Below, one piece after another: positions 34,884 through 43,681 of a DNA stretch of 47,665 bases (its first letter is position 1; the number at the start of each line of letters is the position of its first letter). The notes under the pieces were generated by a model. The model made no database searches and was not told the DNA's origin. It worked only from the letters and a program-made list of their open reading frames with translations. The stretch is from assembly GCA_023301465.1 (NCBI GenBank), contig JALZUQ010000011.1:1-47665 (forward strand). The letters are read 5' to 3'. This stretch comes from Oligoflexales bacterium. GTDB taxonomy: Bacteria > Bdellovibrionota_B > Oligoflexia > Oligoflexales > JALZUQ01. The position numbers were made by a program, and so were the translations under genes.

Positions 34884-37238
34884 TTGAACCCAGAACACAT
34901 TAAGCAAATTGCACAAGAACTCAAATTTAAACCCTCGCAAGTACAGAACGTTCAGAATTTAATTTTTGAACAAGAATGTACTGTGCCGTTTGTCGCGAGA
35001 TACCGTAAAGAAATGACGGGGTCTCTCGACGAAGTAGGCATCATGGCGATACGAGACCGAACGAAGTACCTCACCGAGCTCGACGCTGCAAAAGTTCGCT
35101 ACCTAAAAGTAGTCGAAACAGCAGCTCAATCAAACCCTGCCATCATGAAACGACTAGATGAACTTCGAAAAAAGTTCTTAGCGTGCACAGACAAACAAAC
35201 ACTGGATGATTTGTACTTACCCTTCAAACCAAAAAGGCAAACAAAAGCACAAATCGCAAAAGAGAAAGGCTTACAACCTCTAGCCGACGAACTCCTGGCT
35301 GGCCTTACAACGATTAAAGACACTAAAGAAGTCGCACAAAAATTTGCAAAAGATGACCTCACAGTAGAAGAAGCTCTGAAAGGAGCTGGGTTTATCTTTT
35401 CTGAAAACTTAAATGAAGACGCAGAAATAAGAAAATTCGCAAGGGACTACCTACAAAAAAACGGACTGATCACAGCCCAAGCAAGAAAATACAAAGAAGG
35501 CGAAAAGAAGCCAAAAAACTACGGAAAATACACCAACTATTACGAATACCAAGAACCTATCACGAAGGCCACACCTCACCGAGTGATGGCGGTTCGTCGC
35601 GGCGAACAAGAAAAGTGTTTAAGGCTCAAAATAACATATGAAGCAGCTCCCATTACGGAGCATTGTTTGCAGTCCCTCACAAAGGGACACCCTGTTTCTG
35701 AGGACATGTCTAAGTTTCTTACGGATGTCACAGGAGATTGTGTAAACCGCTTACTTGGCCCTGCCATTGAAACCGAAGCTCGGGTACAACTCAAAGAAAA
35801 AGGCGAAGACAGTGCCATTAATGTGTTCTCAAGCAACCTTGGTCGCTTGTTAATGTCTTCTCCTCTTCCAAACCAAGTCGTTCTAGGGATTGACCCTGGA
35901 TTACGTACGGGCTGTAAATGTGCTGTTGTTTCATCAACCGGCAAGTTTTTGGGCTCAGAGGTCATCTACCCAGACTATCGAGACAGCGAAGCTGCCAAGA
36001 CGAAGCTGGCAAAAACCATCATTCACACATCTATCGACCAGTTCAAAGTAAACTTTGTTGCAATCGGAAACGGCACCGGCAGTAAAGAGATTAGCGGACT
36101 AGTCTCAGAAGTTTTAAAACAACATCCAAACGTTAAGAAGATGATTGTCAATGAATCTGGTGCGAGTGTCTACTCCACCGATGATATTGCTAGAGAAGAA
36201 TTTCCAAAATTAGACGCAACCATTAGAAGTGCCATCAGTATTGCTAGAAGACTACAAGACCCACTTGCAGAGCTCGTGAAAATCGACCCAAGATCTATTG
36301 GTGTTGGTCAATACCAACACGATGTTAACGTAAAGAAACTAAACGACTCTCTAGGTGATGTTGTTGTTAGTTGTGTAAACAGGGTTGGAGTAAACCTAAA
36401 CACTGCTTCTTATAAGTTACTCAGCTACGTTTCAGGGGTTGGTCCTTCACTGGCTAAAAGCATCGTCAAACAACGTGATGCCTCTGGTGCCTTTAAATCT
36501 AGAGACGAGCTTAAAAGCATCAAAGGCTTTGGGCCAAAAGTTTTTGAACAAGCAGCTGGTTTCTTACGTGTTGTTGGAGGTGATAACCCACTAGACAACT
36601 CTGCCGTTCACCCTGAACGCTATGGCCTAGTCGCAAAAATCGCAGCCGACAAAAACAAACCACTCAAAGAGATCATCGGAACCAAAACCCTTGGAGATTC
36701 TATTAATCTTGAGGAATATGTTTCTGCAGACGTAGGTCTACCTACCATCAGAGATATCATTGAAGAGCTTTCAAAACCAGGACGTGACCCTCGTGAACAA
36801 GGCACTCACCTTGAGTATGATGACAATGTCAGCGAGATTTCTGACTTAGAGATTGGAATGGTTCTTAAAGGTACTGTGACAAATGTTACCGATTTTGGTG
36901 CGTTTGTAGATGTTGGCGTTCACCAAGATGGCTTGGTACACAAAAGCGAAATAGCACACCGTTTTATTGAAAACACGACAGAAGCAATTGCTGTTGGTGA
37001 TATTGTTGATGTAAAAGTGACTGAAGTTGACGAAAAGAAAAAACGTATTAGTTTAAGCATTAAAGCAACAAAAGAAGCTCCTGCTGCTCCAAAACGCAAC
37101 TTTCAAGCACGTAATAAATCTCAAAATAACGGACCTCAGAGAGGCAATAGACCTAATCACAACCGAAAACCACGCAGCAAAAAACCAGAGAAAAGTTATT
37201 CGGTAGATGATTTACTAAGTAAGTTCAATCAACGCTAA
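34884..37238 (+). CDS. tex: Tex-family RNA-binding transcription factor
   Basis: A 784-aa Tex protein, a conserved nucleic-acid-binding factor of transcription or RNA handling. Order: helical N-region (about 1-190); YqgF-like RNase-H domain (about 330-455) with GIDPGLRTGCKCAVV; helix-hairpin-helix (about 490-560) with LLSYVSGVGPSLAKSIV; S1 domain (about 655-730) with VTDFGAFVDVGVHQDGLVH. A basic, Asn/Arg-rich tail follows. The start is TTG with AGAGAGG upstream. It ends in a strong terminator. Confidence 0.95.
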   Translation: MNPEHIKQIAQELKFKPSQVQNVQNLIFEQECTVPFVARYRKEMTGSLDEVGIMAIRDRTKYLTELDAAKVRYLKVVETAAQSNPAIMKRLDELRKKFLACTDKQTLDDLYLPFKPKRQTKAQIAKEKGLQPLADELLAGLTTIKDTKEVAQKFAKDDLTVEEALKGAGFIFSENLNEDAEIRKFARDYLQKNGLITAQARKYKEGEKKPKNYGKYTNYYEYQEPITKATPHRVMAVRRGEQEKCLRLKITYEAAPITEHCLQSLTKGHPVSEDMSKFLTDVTGDCVNRLLGPAIETEARVQLKEKGEDSAINVFSSNLGRLLMSSPLPNQVVLGIDPGLRTGCKCAVVSSTGKFLGSEVIYPDYRDSEAAKTKLAKTIIHTSIDQFKVNFVAIGNGTGSKEISGLVSEVLKQHPNVKKMIVNESGASVYSTDDIAREEFPKLDATIRSAISIARRLQDPLAELVKIDPRSIGVGQYQHDVNVKKLNDSLGDVVVSCVNRVGVNLNTASYKLLSYVSGVGPSLAKSIVKQRDASGAFKSRDELKSIKGFGPKVFEQAAGFLRVVGGDNPLDNSAVHPERYGLVAKIAADKNKPLKEIIGTKTLGDSINLEEYVSADVGLPTIRDIIEELSKPGRDPREQGTHLEYDDNVSEISDLEIGMVLKGTVTNVTDFGAFVDVGVHQDGLVHKSEIAHRFIENTTEAIAVGDIVDVKVTEVDEKKKRISLSIKATKEAPAAPKRNFQARNKSQNNGPQRGNRPNHNRKPRSKKPEKSYSVDDLLSKFNQR

Positions 37239-37259
37239 TTATAAGCATAAATCATAAAG

Positions 37260-37296
37260 AAAACCTATCTAAGACTGATAAAATAGATAGGTTTTT
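37260..37296 (+). terminator. Intrinsic terminator after tex
   Basis: AAACCTATCTA (37261-37271) and TAGATAGGTTT (37284-37294) form a perfect 11-bp stem with a 12-base loop. Five T end the right arm. Confidence 0.75.
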
Positions 37297-37342
37297 AAAG
37301 CTGTCATCAGAAGACTGATAAGATGTCTTTTATATTCTGTCG

Positions 37343-37600
37343 ATGCACGCAAGACGACTCACTCTAGACGACAACGCTTATAGCCGCGTATTCTTTCGTT
37401 GCTATAATAGATAGTTTTTGCTCAATCTAAAGGTTATTAAACAATTCTTCTTACTACTGCCTGCAAAGCATAAAGATAAGTATGGAATTAAGATCTATGA
37501 GTTCAATATTCTAGATAACCACGCTCATCTATTGATTCAATTAAAATCAACCACAAAAACGAAAGCTCCACCGTATGTTCTATGTTATACTAAAGTGTAG
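37343..37600 (+). pseudogene. Broken REP-associated (RAYT/Y1) transposase
   Basis: From the ATG at 37343 the frame reads an N-terminal RAYT-like start (ARRLTLDD, then VFFRCYNR), meets TAG at 37412 where relatives have NRE, then continues in the same frame: IKQFFLLL, KYGIKIYEFNILDN, and the HxH metal motif HAHLLIQL. The TAG is most simply a GAG-to-TAG change. After STTK the sequence diverges, so the catalytic Tyr half is missing. A single-strand transposase remnant that cannot be active. A long REP-type hairpin lies 544 bases downstream. Confidence 0.65.
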
Positions 37601-37632
37601 TCTTTTTTTTAAATACGTTTAAAGGAAAATGT

Positions 37633-38076
37633 ATGAACACCTTACTTTTTGTTCTCGTATTGTTTTTTCCAGCGTTTTTATTGAAAGCTTCACCGACTGG
37701 TTTTATATCTGCAGGAGTAGGTATGACTTTTGAAGATGAAGGATTGTTTTTTGAACTTTCTGGTGGTCTATCTGAAGAAGGTGTTGTTTTTGCTGGGGGA
37801 CTAGTAAATATTAATCAATCTGGTGAGTTTCTTATTGGGGGTGAATTAGGGGCATTACCAGCAGTTGGTGTAGATTACCTTTACAATATAACCCGTGCTC
37901 GTCATATCATAAGAGCCTATCCGGCCTATCAAAATCTTTTTACAACTCATTGGAACTTTATGGTTTTTCCCTATTGGCAATATGATTTTCATGAACATTC
38001 ATTCGGTCTTAGTTTAAAAGTGCCAATAACAATAAATGGTGAAGGTTTTCGTTTAGCAAGTAAAATTGATCGCTAA
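37633..38076 (+). CDS. Small outer-membrane-like protein, 147 aa
   Basis: Signal peptide 1-19 (cleavage after KAS). The mature part alternates Gly/Phe/Val strands (GFISAGVGMTFED, FFELSGGLSEE, VFAGGLVNI), like a small 6-8 strand barrel, with a Trp/Tyr-rich segment near 105-120. AAAGGAAA is upstream. No family recognised. It lies between the RAYT remnant and the long hairpin. Confidence 0.65.
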   Translation: MNTLLFVLVLFFPAFLLKASPTGFISAGVGMTFEDEGLFFELSGGLSEEGVVFAGGLVNINQSGEFLIGGELGALPAVGVDYLYNITRARHIIRAYPAYQNLFTTHWNFMVFPYWQYDFHEHSFGLSLKVPITINGEGFRLASKIDR

Positions 38077-38084
38077 TACTTTAT

Positions 38085-38123
38085 AAACCTCAGAGATTTT
38101 TATAAAAATACTATGAGTTTTTT
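38085..38123 (+). terminator. Probable terminator after the small barrel gene
   Basis: AAACCTCA (38085-38092) pairs with TGAGTTT with one bulge. An inner ATTTTTATAAAAAT dyad extends it, and a six-base T run lies at 38118-38123. It starts nine bases after the stop. Confidence 0.5.
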
Positions 38124-38143
38124 GTACTAAATACCAAATTTCG

Positions 38144-38223
38144 ACTTAGTCTTGATCATGAACTTGAACGTGCTCTTGAGCTAAAGTTATAAAAGTAGCT
38201 CAAGCTCATGATCAAGACTAAGT
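38144..38223. repeat. Long near-perfect hairpin, REP-like
   Basis: Outer arms of 18 bp are perfectly complementary (38144-38161 and 38206-38223) and inner arms of 9 bp also match (38175-38183 and 38196-38204). A 13-base asymmetric bulge lies on the left side and a 12-base apical loop at the tip. Both arms are built from hexamers such as CTCAAG, CTCATG, ATCAAG and ACTAAG. This resembles the palindromic units moved by RAYT enzymes, whose remnant lies upstream. Alternatively it is the closed end of a decayed element. Confidence 0.65.
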
Positions 38224-38250
38224 AAATAAGCGAGAGATTGTTGTTTATTT

Positions 38251-38424
38251 ATGAGAGATGGCTTGGTCATCAACTCTATGGAATATAATGAGAAAACTTC
38301 CTGGTTATGTAGTGTCATTTCCCGTCAGTTCGTATGTGAACCGTTAGTTGAGGACTATTGGGACGGAGTCGAAGTTATCCTCAATAGCCATAACTTGAAA
38401 AATTTATTTAGCTACTTACCATAA
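38251..38424 (+). CDS. Possible small ORF, 57 aa
   Basis: A 57-codon frame with GAGAGATTG upstream; a second ATG at 38278 is possible. It is Trp/Cys-containing (TSWLCSV, VEDYWDGVEV) and has no match I know. It sits directly after the long hairpin and its stop touches the terminator of the convergent lipoprotein gene. It could be a gene fragment from a decayed element. Confidence 0.25.
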   Translation: MRDGLVINSMEYNEKTSWLCSVISRQFVCEPLVEDYWDGVEVILNSHNLKNLFSYLP

Positions 38425-38430
38425 GATGAA

Positions 38431-38459
38431 ACGAAAAACGGCTCAGTTTTTTTGAGCCG
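38431..38459 (-). terminator. Intrinsic terminator of the 38498 lipoprotein gene
   Basis: Read on the minus strand, CGGCTCA, a loop of A/C, TGAGCCG, then TTTTTCG. The 7-bp GC-rich stem is at 38439-38445/38453-38459. It starts about 40 bases after the lipoprotein stop. Confidence 0.75.
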
Positions 38460-38497
38460 CAAAAGTTTTATAAAATCTTCAAAAAACACAAAAATGT

Positions 38498-39379
38498 TTA
38501 TTGACTTAAGATCAAAGGATTCTCCTCACCAGACCAAATTTCATCATTTATTTCTGATTTATCAGGAAATTTTTCTTGAATACTTTTATGAGAACGTTCT
38601 AAATAACTCTGCCTTGACTCTTTTTCAACAAGCTCCTTACCGAAAACAAAAGCCGCTACTGAGGCAAGTAAAGCAAAAAACACTGCACCTACCTGATAAC
38701 CACCTCCCGGTAACCCTGGTGTAATAGCTGTTTTGTATAACAGAAAAATTGTCACAGCGACGAACGCTCCTACGATCATTGCTGACGCAATATATCTGGC
38801 AATTGGTTGCGATTCATTAAATTGAGCTACCTGTTTCTTAAAATCAGGATACTGCACCTCTAAGTAAGAACTTGCAACTTTTTGACTAGATTCAATCCCG
38901 CTTCGAAATTCTGCCATAAATGCTCCAAGGCTTTTAGTTGTATCAAATAGAATTGCTCGTTGAGTCCCATCAATTTCTTTTAGATTATTTTTCCAATCAT
39001 ATGATTTAATTGTAATGACATAATCCCCACGAAAAGGCTGTATGCCTGTTTTAAATGCTAAATAAATATCGTCTAATCCTTTAATGATGGGAGCAAGGTA
39101 AAAAACTTTATCTGAGGATGCTTGGTAGTACTCATCGCGTGAGTATTCACGTTTATTCTCATCATAAATCCTCCAGTGACTAGGAACTAAAGCCTTGTCT
39201 ATTTTATCCTTAAAACTAGTTAATAGCTTTTTTTGTACATCTGTCATAGAAGCAAAATGCTCTGATTTTGTAAAATCAAATGATTGAACACCAGAGCTTT
39301 GAGGAGCTCTGTTTCGACATCCTACGGATAACAATGTCAGTGAATACGATAATAAAATAATGATGCTATTATTAAACAC
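38498..39379 (-). CDS. Lipoprotein with two membrane helices, 293 aa
   Basis: Lipobox LLSVGC gives Cys21. A soluble domain (about 30-190) has KVFYLAPIIKGLDDIY and VITIKSYDW. Two hydrophobic helices follow (about 195-217 IASAMIVGAFVAVTIFLLY and 230-250 VGAVFFALLASVAAFVFG), separated by a Pro/Gly loop. A lipid anchor plus inner-membrane helices is unusual; the N-terminal segment may instead be a third helix. No family recognised. A terminator follows the stop. Confidence 0.7.
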   Translation of the reverse strand: MFNNSIIILLSYSLTLLSVGCRNRAPQSSGVQSFDFTKSEHFASMTDVQKKLLTSFKDKIDKALVPSHWRIYDENKREYSRDEYYQASSDKVFYLAPIIKGLDDIYLAFKTGIQPFRGDYVITIKSYDWKNNLKEIDGTQRAILFDTTKSLGAFMAEFRSGIESSQKVASSYLEVQYPDFKKQVAQFNESQPIARYIASAMIVGAFVAVTIFLLYKTAITPGLPGGGYQVGAVFFALLASVAAFVFGKELVEKESRQSYLERSHKSIQEKFPDKSEINDEIWSGEENPLILSQ

Positions 39380-39428
39380 AACGACTCCAATATAAATCTA
39401 CAAATTATACTTACAATATCATGAAACT

Positions 39429-39463
39429 AAAAAAAAACCACTCAGCCTGCTTGGGGTTTTTGG
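39429..39463 (-). terminator. Probable terminator of the 39490 gene
   Basis: On the minus strand AAAAACCCC and GTGGTTTTTTTTT flank a short AGC/GCT-containing centre and are followed by eight or nine T. The stem is imperfect. It is about 27 bases after the stop. Confidence 0.5.
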
Positions 39464-39489
39464 CAATAAAGTTTTTTTTGCTTAATTTA

Positions 39490-40752
39490 TTACGGACTTA
39501 GTTCTAACGATGCTGCAACGATGGATTGGTAGGCGTTTAAGTAGCTTACAATAAACTCAAAGTCAGGGTGGTTATCATCTATCGTAGGGCTTTTATTCTG
39601 GGATATTAATGCAGCATAGGAAAGTGTTAGTGTCATGGTTTCTTCACTTGGTTCACCATTTTCAATAATGTATACAAGCAACCATTGTTCCATTGCAATT
39701 CTAGTATGATCGTATGAGGTATAAGCATCAAATATTTTTTGTGAGTTTTCTTCTAGAAAAGGCAACTCTAAGGCTAACAAAAGATAATCAGAACTCTCAT
39801 AAACAGCATGGAATGTCATCAACATTAATAATGACCGCATGATACTACGTGAAATTTTCACAGATGAATCAAAGTATTGATATGAACCTAAGTACTTATG
39901 GTACTCTTTAATGGCTGACTCCGGCCCTTCTTTTATCAACAGGTCATAAATTTTGTCACTCGGCAGCTTAGAAAGCTTAAAAGTTGGGGAGTAATTAAAT
40001 CTCATAAAAGAAGCAAATGCCCTAGTTGGAACAATCAGCGACCTCGTTAAAATTTTTATACCGATGCTTCGATGGTGCTCCATGTAGTTCGCTATTTTTT
40101 TTGCATTCTTTCGAAAAATAGAACGATCTTGATAAACCAAATTATTTCCGATATTTGATAAACCGTCTTTCAAATTTTTGGTGATATATTGCTGATACAT
40201 AAAATCAACCACTGAATCACGAGTATGATACCCCGAAATAAAACTCAGAAATTTAGAAGCGTAGTATTTGTACTTATTATCTCGGTAAATATTGTGAACA
40301 GTACTTGCTAGATATAAAGTTTTTGCAATATCTTCAATATCTTTTGCAGTGTATTTTTTAGGTGCTGTAATACGAAGAGGGAATAAAGATATTTTAAATT
40401 TTTTCTTATTTGAAATTTTATTAATATAGCTTATTAAAGATTTTTTAATGACTGGGTTTTCTTCAACTGAAAGCTGCCTACCTAAATCCCAAACATTTGA
40501 AGACCCTCTATTTGCAACTGTTGTCCAAAAAGCTAATTTTTCTTCAATAGACGATTGAGGTATCTCATCAGGAAGTTTACTATCAAAGGCTTCAAGGTAT
40601 GACCTATATAAATTTCCGCTTATTTTTTGAGATCGAGAAATTTTCTGCGAGAAAGCATTAAAAATACTACAGCTGTTGGAGGCACTTGCTTCAACCACAA
40701 CACTTTGCGTGATCACCCACAAAACAAATAATGTTCTTATCATTTGAAACAA
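39490..40752 (-). CDS. Exported protein of unknown function, 420 aa
   Basis: Signal peptide of about 25 residues (RTLFVLWVITQSVVVEASA). The mature protein is mostly alpha-helical, with many Ser/Lys/Tyr helices (NMFSPTF-like FNYSPTFKLSKL, YLGSYQYFDSS) and no catalytic motif or transmembrane helix. The TTG at 40752 has AAGGA six bases upstream; the in-frame ATG at 40743 is 15 bases from that site. Spacing of about 110 bases to the 38498 gene suggests separate transcription. Confidence 0.7.
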   Translation of the reverse strand: MFQMIRTLFVLWVITQSVVVEASASNSCSIFNAFSQKISRSQKISGNLYRSYLEAFDSKLPDEIPQSSIEEKLAFWTTVANRGSSNVWDLGRQLSVEENPVIKKSLISYINKISNKKKFKISLFPLRITAPKKYTAKDIEDIAKTLYLASTVHNIYRDNKYKYYASKFLSFISGYHTRDSVVDFMYQQYITKNLKDGLSNIGNNLVYQDRSIFRKNAKKIANYMEHHRSIGIKILTRSLIVPTRAFASFMRFNYSPTFKLSKLPSDKIYDLLIKEGPESAIKEYHKYLGSYQYFDSSVKISRSIMRSLLMLMTFHAVYESSDYLLLALELPFLEENSQKIFDAYTSYDHTRIAMEQWLLVYIIENGEPSEETMTLTLSYAALISQNKSPTIDDNHPDFEFIVSYLNAYQSIVAASLELSP

Positions 40753-41030
40753 ACTGATTCCTTTTGACTATGCTTACCAATGATAATAGCAGAATATCAA
40801 AACTTCCTCAGTGCCTAAGTCACATATTAATTGGAACCGAGGTAAATACGTACCAGTAGGTTTTCGTTTTTCCTCCCTTTAAAAAACGATTGATAAACAT
40901 TTAAATACATTCAGATTGTCTACTTATCGCACAGAGACCTAGCAAAAGAATAATATCATTGGAAACTTTAGATATAAGGCACAATCAACATTTCATGAAA
41001 ACATTTATAAACTTTTCACACACTAAATAC

Positions 41031-41984
41031 TCAAGGAAGCTCTTTATGCTCCACCAACCTCATAAACCGAATCAGCTCTTTTGGCTTTGGCATACCTGAT
41101 TGAACATATTTAGGAAACATCACTACCCCGCCCTTTTCAGCAGTAAGCTTCTTTCCATTTGCATCGCCAAACTCTTGGCCTTGATGATAAATATCAAAAT
41201 TATGAATCTCACTGTTTAGAGCAACATCCCCATCAGGATAGGAGACCACTTCACTCCAAGTGTAGATAGGTTGATCTATTGCGTTTGAAGAAAACGACGT
41301 TCCTTGATTCATAGCCTCTACAGCACGCAAAACCAGATTCAAACCATCTTGGGTTTGATTGTCATCAAATCCTTTTTGCCCTAACTCAATAGAGATTCCT
41401 GCCCCGCCATTTTTGTTAACGAATTCATCTGTACACATACCGTCTTTTGAAAAACCCTTTCCCCAATGGGTAACCACAGGTCTCTTTGGGTCTAAGTAAG
41501 ATGCAAACCGCAGTGAGCCACGAGTGTACGGAAAAATAAAAAAGCTCTTTTTTGTTGGCTCAATGGTTTGGTGAATATCGAATAGGTAACGAGTACGCTT
41601 AAGAATATGCTCAGATATGAGCACACCACGTTTTTCTTCGCTGTTTTTAACAGCTTTTAGACCCATGCTTCGGTTCATATCAGAAAGAATAAAGCGTTTA
41701 TTTTGAAGAGACGCTTCTACATTTCCTAGCAACAGAGCAAACTTAAACTCTATCTTCAACTCATCGTTAAGAATCTTTTGCAGTAATTCACAGGCAATAT
41801 CTAAACCTACAACCTCGTTACCATGGGTAATCGCCATTAGAGTAAAATCAATGGGAGCTTTGTTGTTTTTTACAGGTGAGATAATTACCGCGTACTCAAA
41901 GGGGTATTCAATATGATATTTTTTTTCTTGGAGCTTTTGGACTAAGACCCCAAAACGATCTATCATTTCTGCATTTCTAATCAT
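41031..41984 (-). CDS. AstE/aspartoacylase-family zinc hydrolase
   Basis: A 317-aa zinc carboxypeptidase-fold enzyme. Zinc ligands His54 and Glu57 are in THGNEVVG and His138 in FDIHQT. DMNRSMG matches the DxNRxF substrate loop, and the general-base Glu lies in SIELGQKG. The C-terminal beta domain (about 235-317) is present. Substrates of the family are N-acyl amino acids; the natural one here is not known. It starts only six bases after the TldD gene, so they form one operon, and may act on the same peptide or modified product. Confidence 0.88.
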   Translation of the reverse strand: MIRNAEMIDRFGVLVQKLQEKKYHIEYPFEYAVIISPVKNNKAPIDFTLMAITHGNEVVGLDIACELLQKILNDELKIEFKFALLLGNVEASLQNKRFILSDMNRSMGLKAVKNSEEKRGVLISEHILKRTRYLFDIHQTIEPTKKSFFIFPYTRGSLRFASYLDPKRPVVTHWGKGFSKDGMCTDEFVNKNGGAGISIELGQKGFDDNQTQDGLNLVLRAVEAMNQGTSFSSNAIDQPIYTWSEVVSYPDGDVALNSEIHNFDIYHQGQEFGDANGKKLTAEKGGVVMFPKYVQSGMPKPKELIRFMRLVEHKELP

Positions 41985-41990
41985 CCTGAA

Positions 41991-43649
41991 TTAGCTTTCC
42001 TTCTTAAGTTTTTTATCTTCAACTTTATCAAACCAAGGCATTGGTAAAGTGTATTGAGTCATCTTTGTAGTGTCTTTACTTTGAAGCTCTAAGTTTGACA
42101 GCAATAAAGCAGGACAGACGGTAGAAACCGCAACATTACCAGACTCTGCACCACAGTAACTATTATCCACTTCAACCTTATTTCCAACATCAACAATATT
42201 ACTAAGGCAACTAAGAGGGGTTCCCACAAAATCAACACCACGAACCAGCTCTTCTTTTCCATCGGGGTATACTTTTACAGCGTGTGTTATTTCACCCAAA
42301 AAAGCTTGAAAATCATATGCTTCAGTCCCCGTTTCTCCACCCTCTACCTCAAACAATATAACACCGTACTCTTCATCGTCTTCGATAATCATTTCAATCA
42401 ACAGTTTTTTAAGCTCATCAAATTCTTTGCCCTTATGAGGCTCTATAATAAGATTCCCCATTCTCGAAATAGGTCTTTCAAACACTTGATTTCTAGCATG
42501 ACCATTGCTCTTGTGTTCTTTTTGATAAGGTGCTTTTGAACTCAAAAAACCTCTTAACACTCCTTGCTCGACAAGCTCTACCCGACTTGAGGGGGTCGCT
42601 TCATCATCATAAGGATAGTAACCGCAAAGTTTTTTTCCATCGTATTCCATCAAGGTAGGATCATCCACCACAGAAATCTTATCGCTTGTTATCTTTTTAC
42701 CTAGCTTGTCCTTGAAGGTTCTTCCTTCATCATCAGAAAGAAGTCTGTTTCCTTCTAGCCTGTGCCCCATAGACTCGTGCATTAAAACACCTGCTGCTTG
42801 TGGACCTAAAAGAGCTGGCCCAGAAAAAGAGTGAAGAGGAGGACAGTTTTCGAGGGTATGCATCCAATCAATTTTTTCTTGAATATCTCCCATAAACTTT
42901 TCTAAAGACGGGAGTTCGGCAATGTCTACTGTGTTGTAAACGAGGGAGCGTTCAAAGTCAGCTTTTTCAGAATGCAACCAAAGATAAGCCATCAAACTCA
43001 CTTGATCTTCTTGCCAAACTCGCAAAACTCCTTCACTACTTAAAAAGAATTTCGTCTGCCTCATAACGTTTAACTCACAGTAAGAGTTTTTGATTTTTGG
43101 GTATTTTTTAGCAATTTCTGAGGACTTTGCAATATAATTTCGCCAGTACTCTTGATCTACTTTGAGAGGCTTAGGTTCATGGATGGTTTCTTCTTTTGTG
43201 CATTTTTGTAGTGATCCAAATTTTTTGTTTTCATCTAAAAAAGACACGTCTCTACTTTTTCGGTGATGAAATGCTTCTACAGCTTCTCGGTACTTTGCAT
43301 CTGCCAAACGCCATAATGCAAACTGCAAAACATCTTGATCCGATGAGAGTGGGAACTCGTATAACTCAAAGGATTCTTGGTTTTCTGCATCATCGTCAAG
43401 CCCACCCTTTATGATTTGATCGTAATCATAATCACCAACCCTTACATCCGTATAGCAAAAACGCTTCTTGGACGGACCTTCACGACAAACACTTCCGTAC
43501 CTACCCCATATGTTGTATTTATCTACTTCACGGATTAAATAGCTGATATAATAGGCATCTGGGTGGCCGGAAATTTTCAACCTGCCGTGTGTACGGTTCA
43601 TTTCGGCCTTCATGGCGTTGATTATAGCATTTGATGGAATTTGACTCAC
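41991..43649 (-). CDS. tldD: TldD-type metalloprotease
   Basis: A 552-aa TldD/PmbA family protease. The zinc motif MHESMGHRLEGNR and the late Cys segment NSYCGAESG (third ligand) mark it as the catalytic TldD-type rather than TldE. Family TldD is about 480 aa; the extra is in the N-terminal region. I start it at the GTG at 43649, because GAGG lies six bases upstream; the longer frame from 43742 would carry a spurious hydrophobic leader and overlap the divergent gene. No TldE is in the window. It is followed directly by the AstE-like gene. Confidence 0.9.
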   Translation of the reverse strand: MSQIPSNAIINAMKAEMNRTHGRLKISGHPDAYYISYLIREVDKYNIWGRYGSVCREGPSKKRFCYTDVRVGDYDYDQIIKGGLDDDAENQESFELYEFPLSSDQDVLQFALWRLADAKYREAVEAFHHRKSRDVSFLDENKKFGSLQKCTKEETIHEPKPLKVDQEYWRNYIAKSSEIAKKYPKIKNSYCELNVMRQTKFFLSSEGVLRVWQEDQVSLMAYLWLHSEKADFERSLVYNTVDIAELPSLEKFMGDIQEKIDWMHTLENCPPLHSFSGPALLGPQAAGVLMHESMGHRLEGNRLLSDDEGRTFKDKLGKKITSDKISVVDDPTLMEYDGKKLCGYYPYDDEATPSSRVELVEQGVLRGFLSSKAPYQKEHKSNGHARNQVFERPISRMGNLIIEPHKGKEFDELKKLLIEMIIEDDEEYGVILFEVEGGETGTEAYDFQAFLGEITHAVKVYPDGKEELVRGVDFVGTPLSCLSNIVDVGNKVEVDNSYCGAESGNVAVSTVCPALLLSNLELQSKDTTKMTQYTLPMPWFDKVEDKKLKKES

Positions 43650-43681
43650 ACTTATCCTCGAAGTTACGGTAATATATAAGT

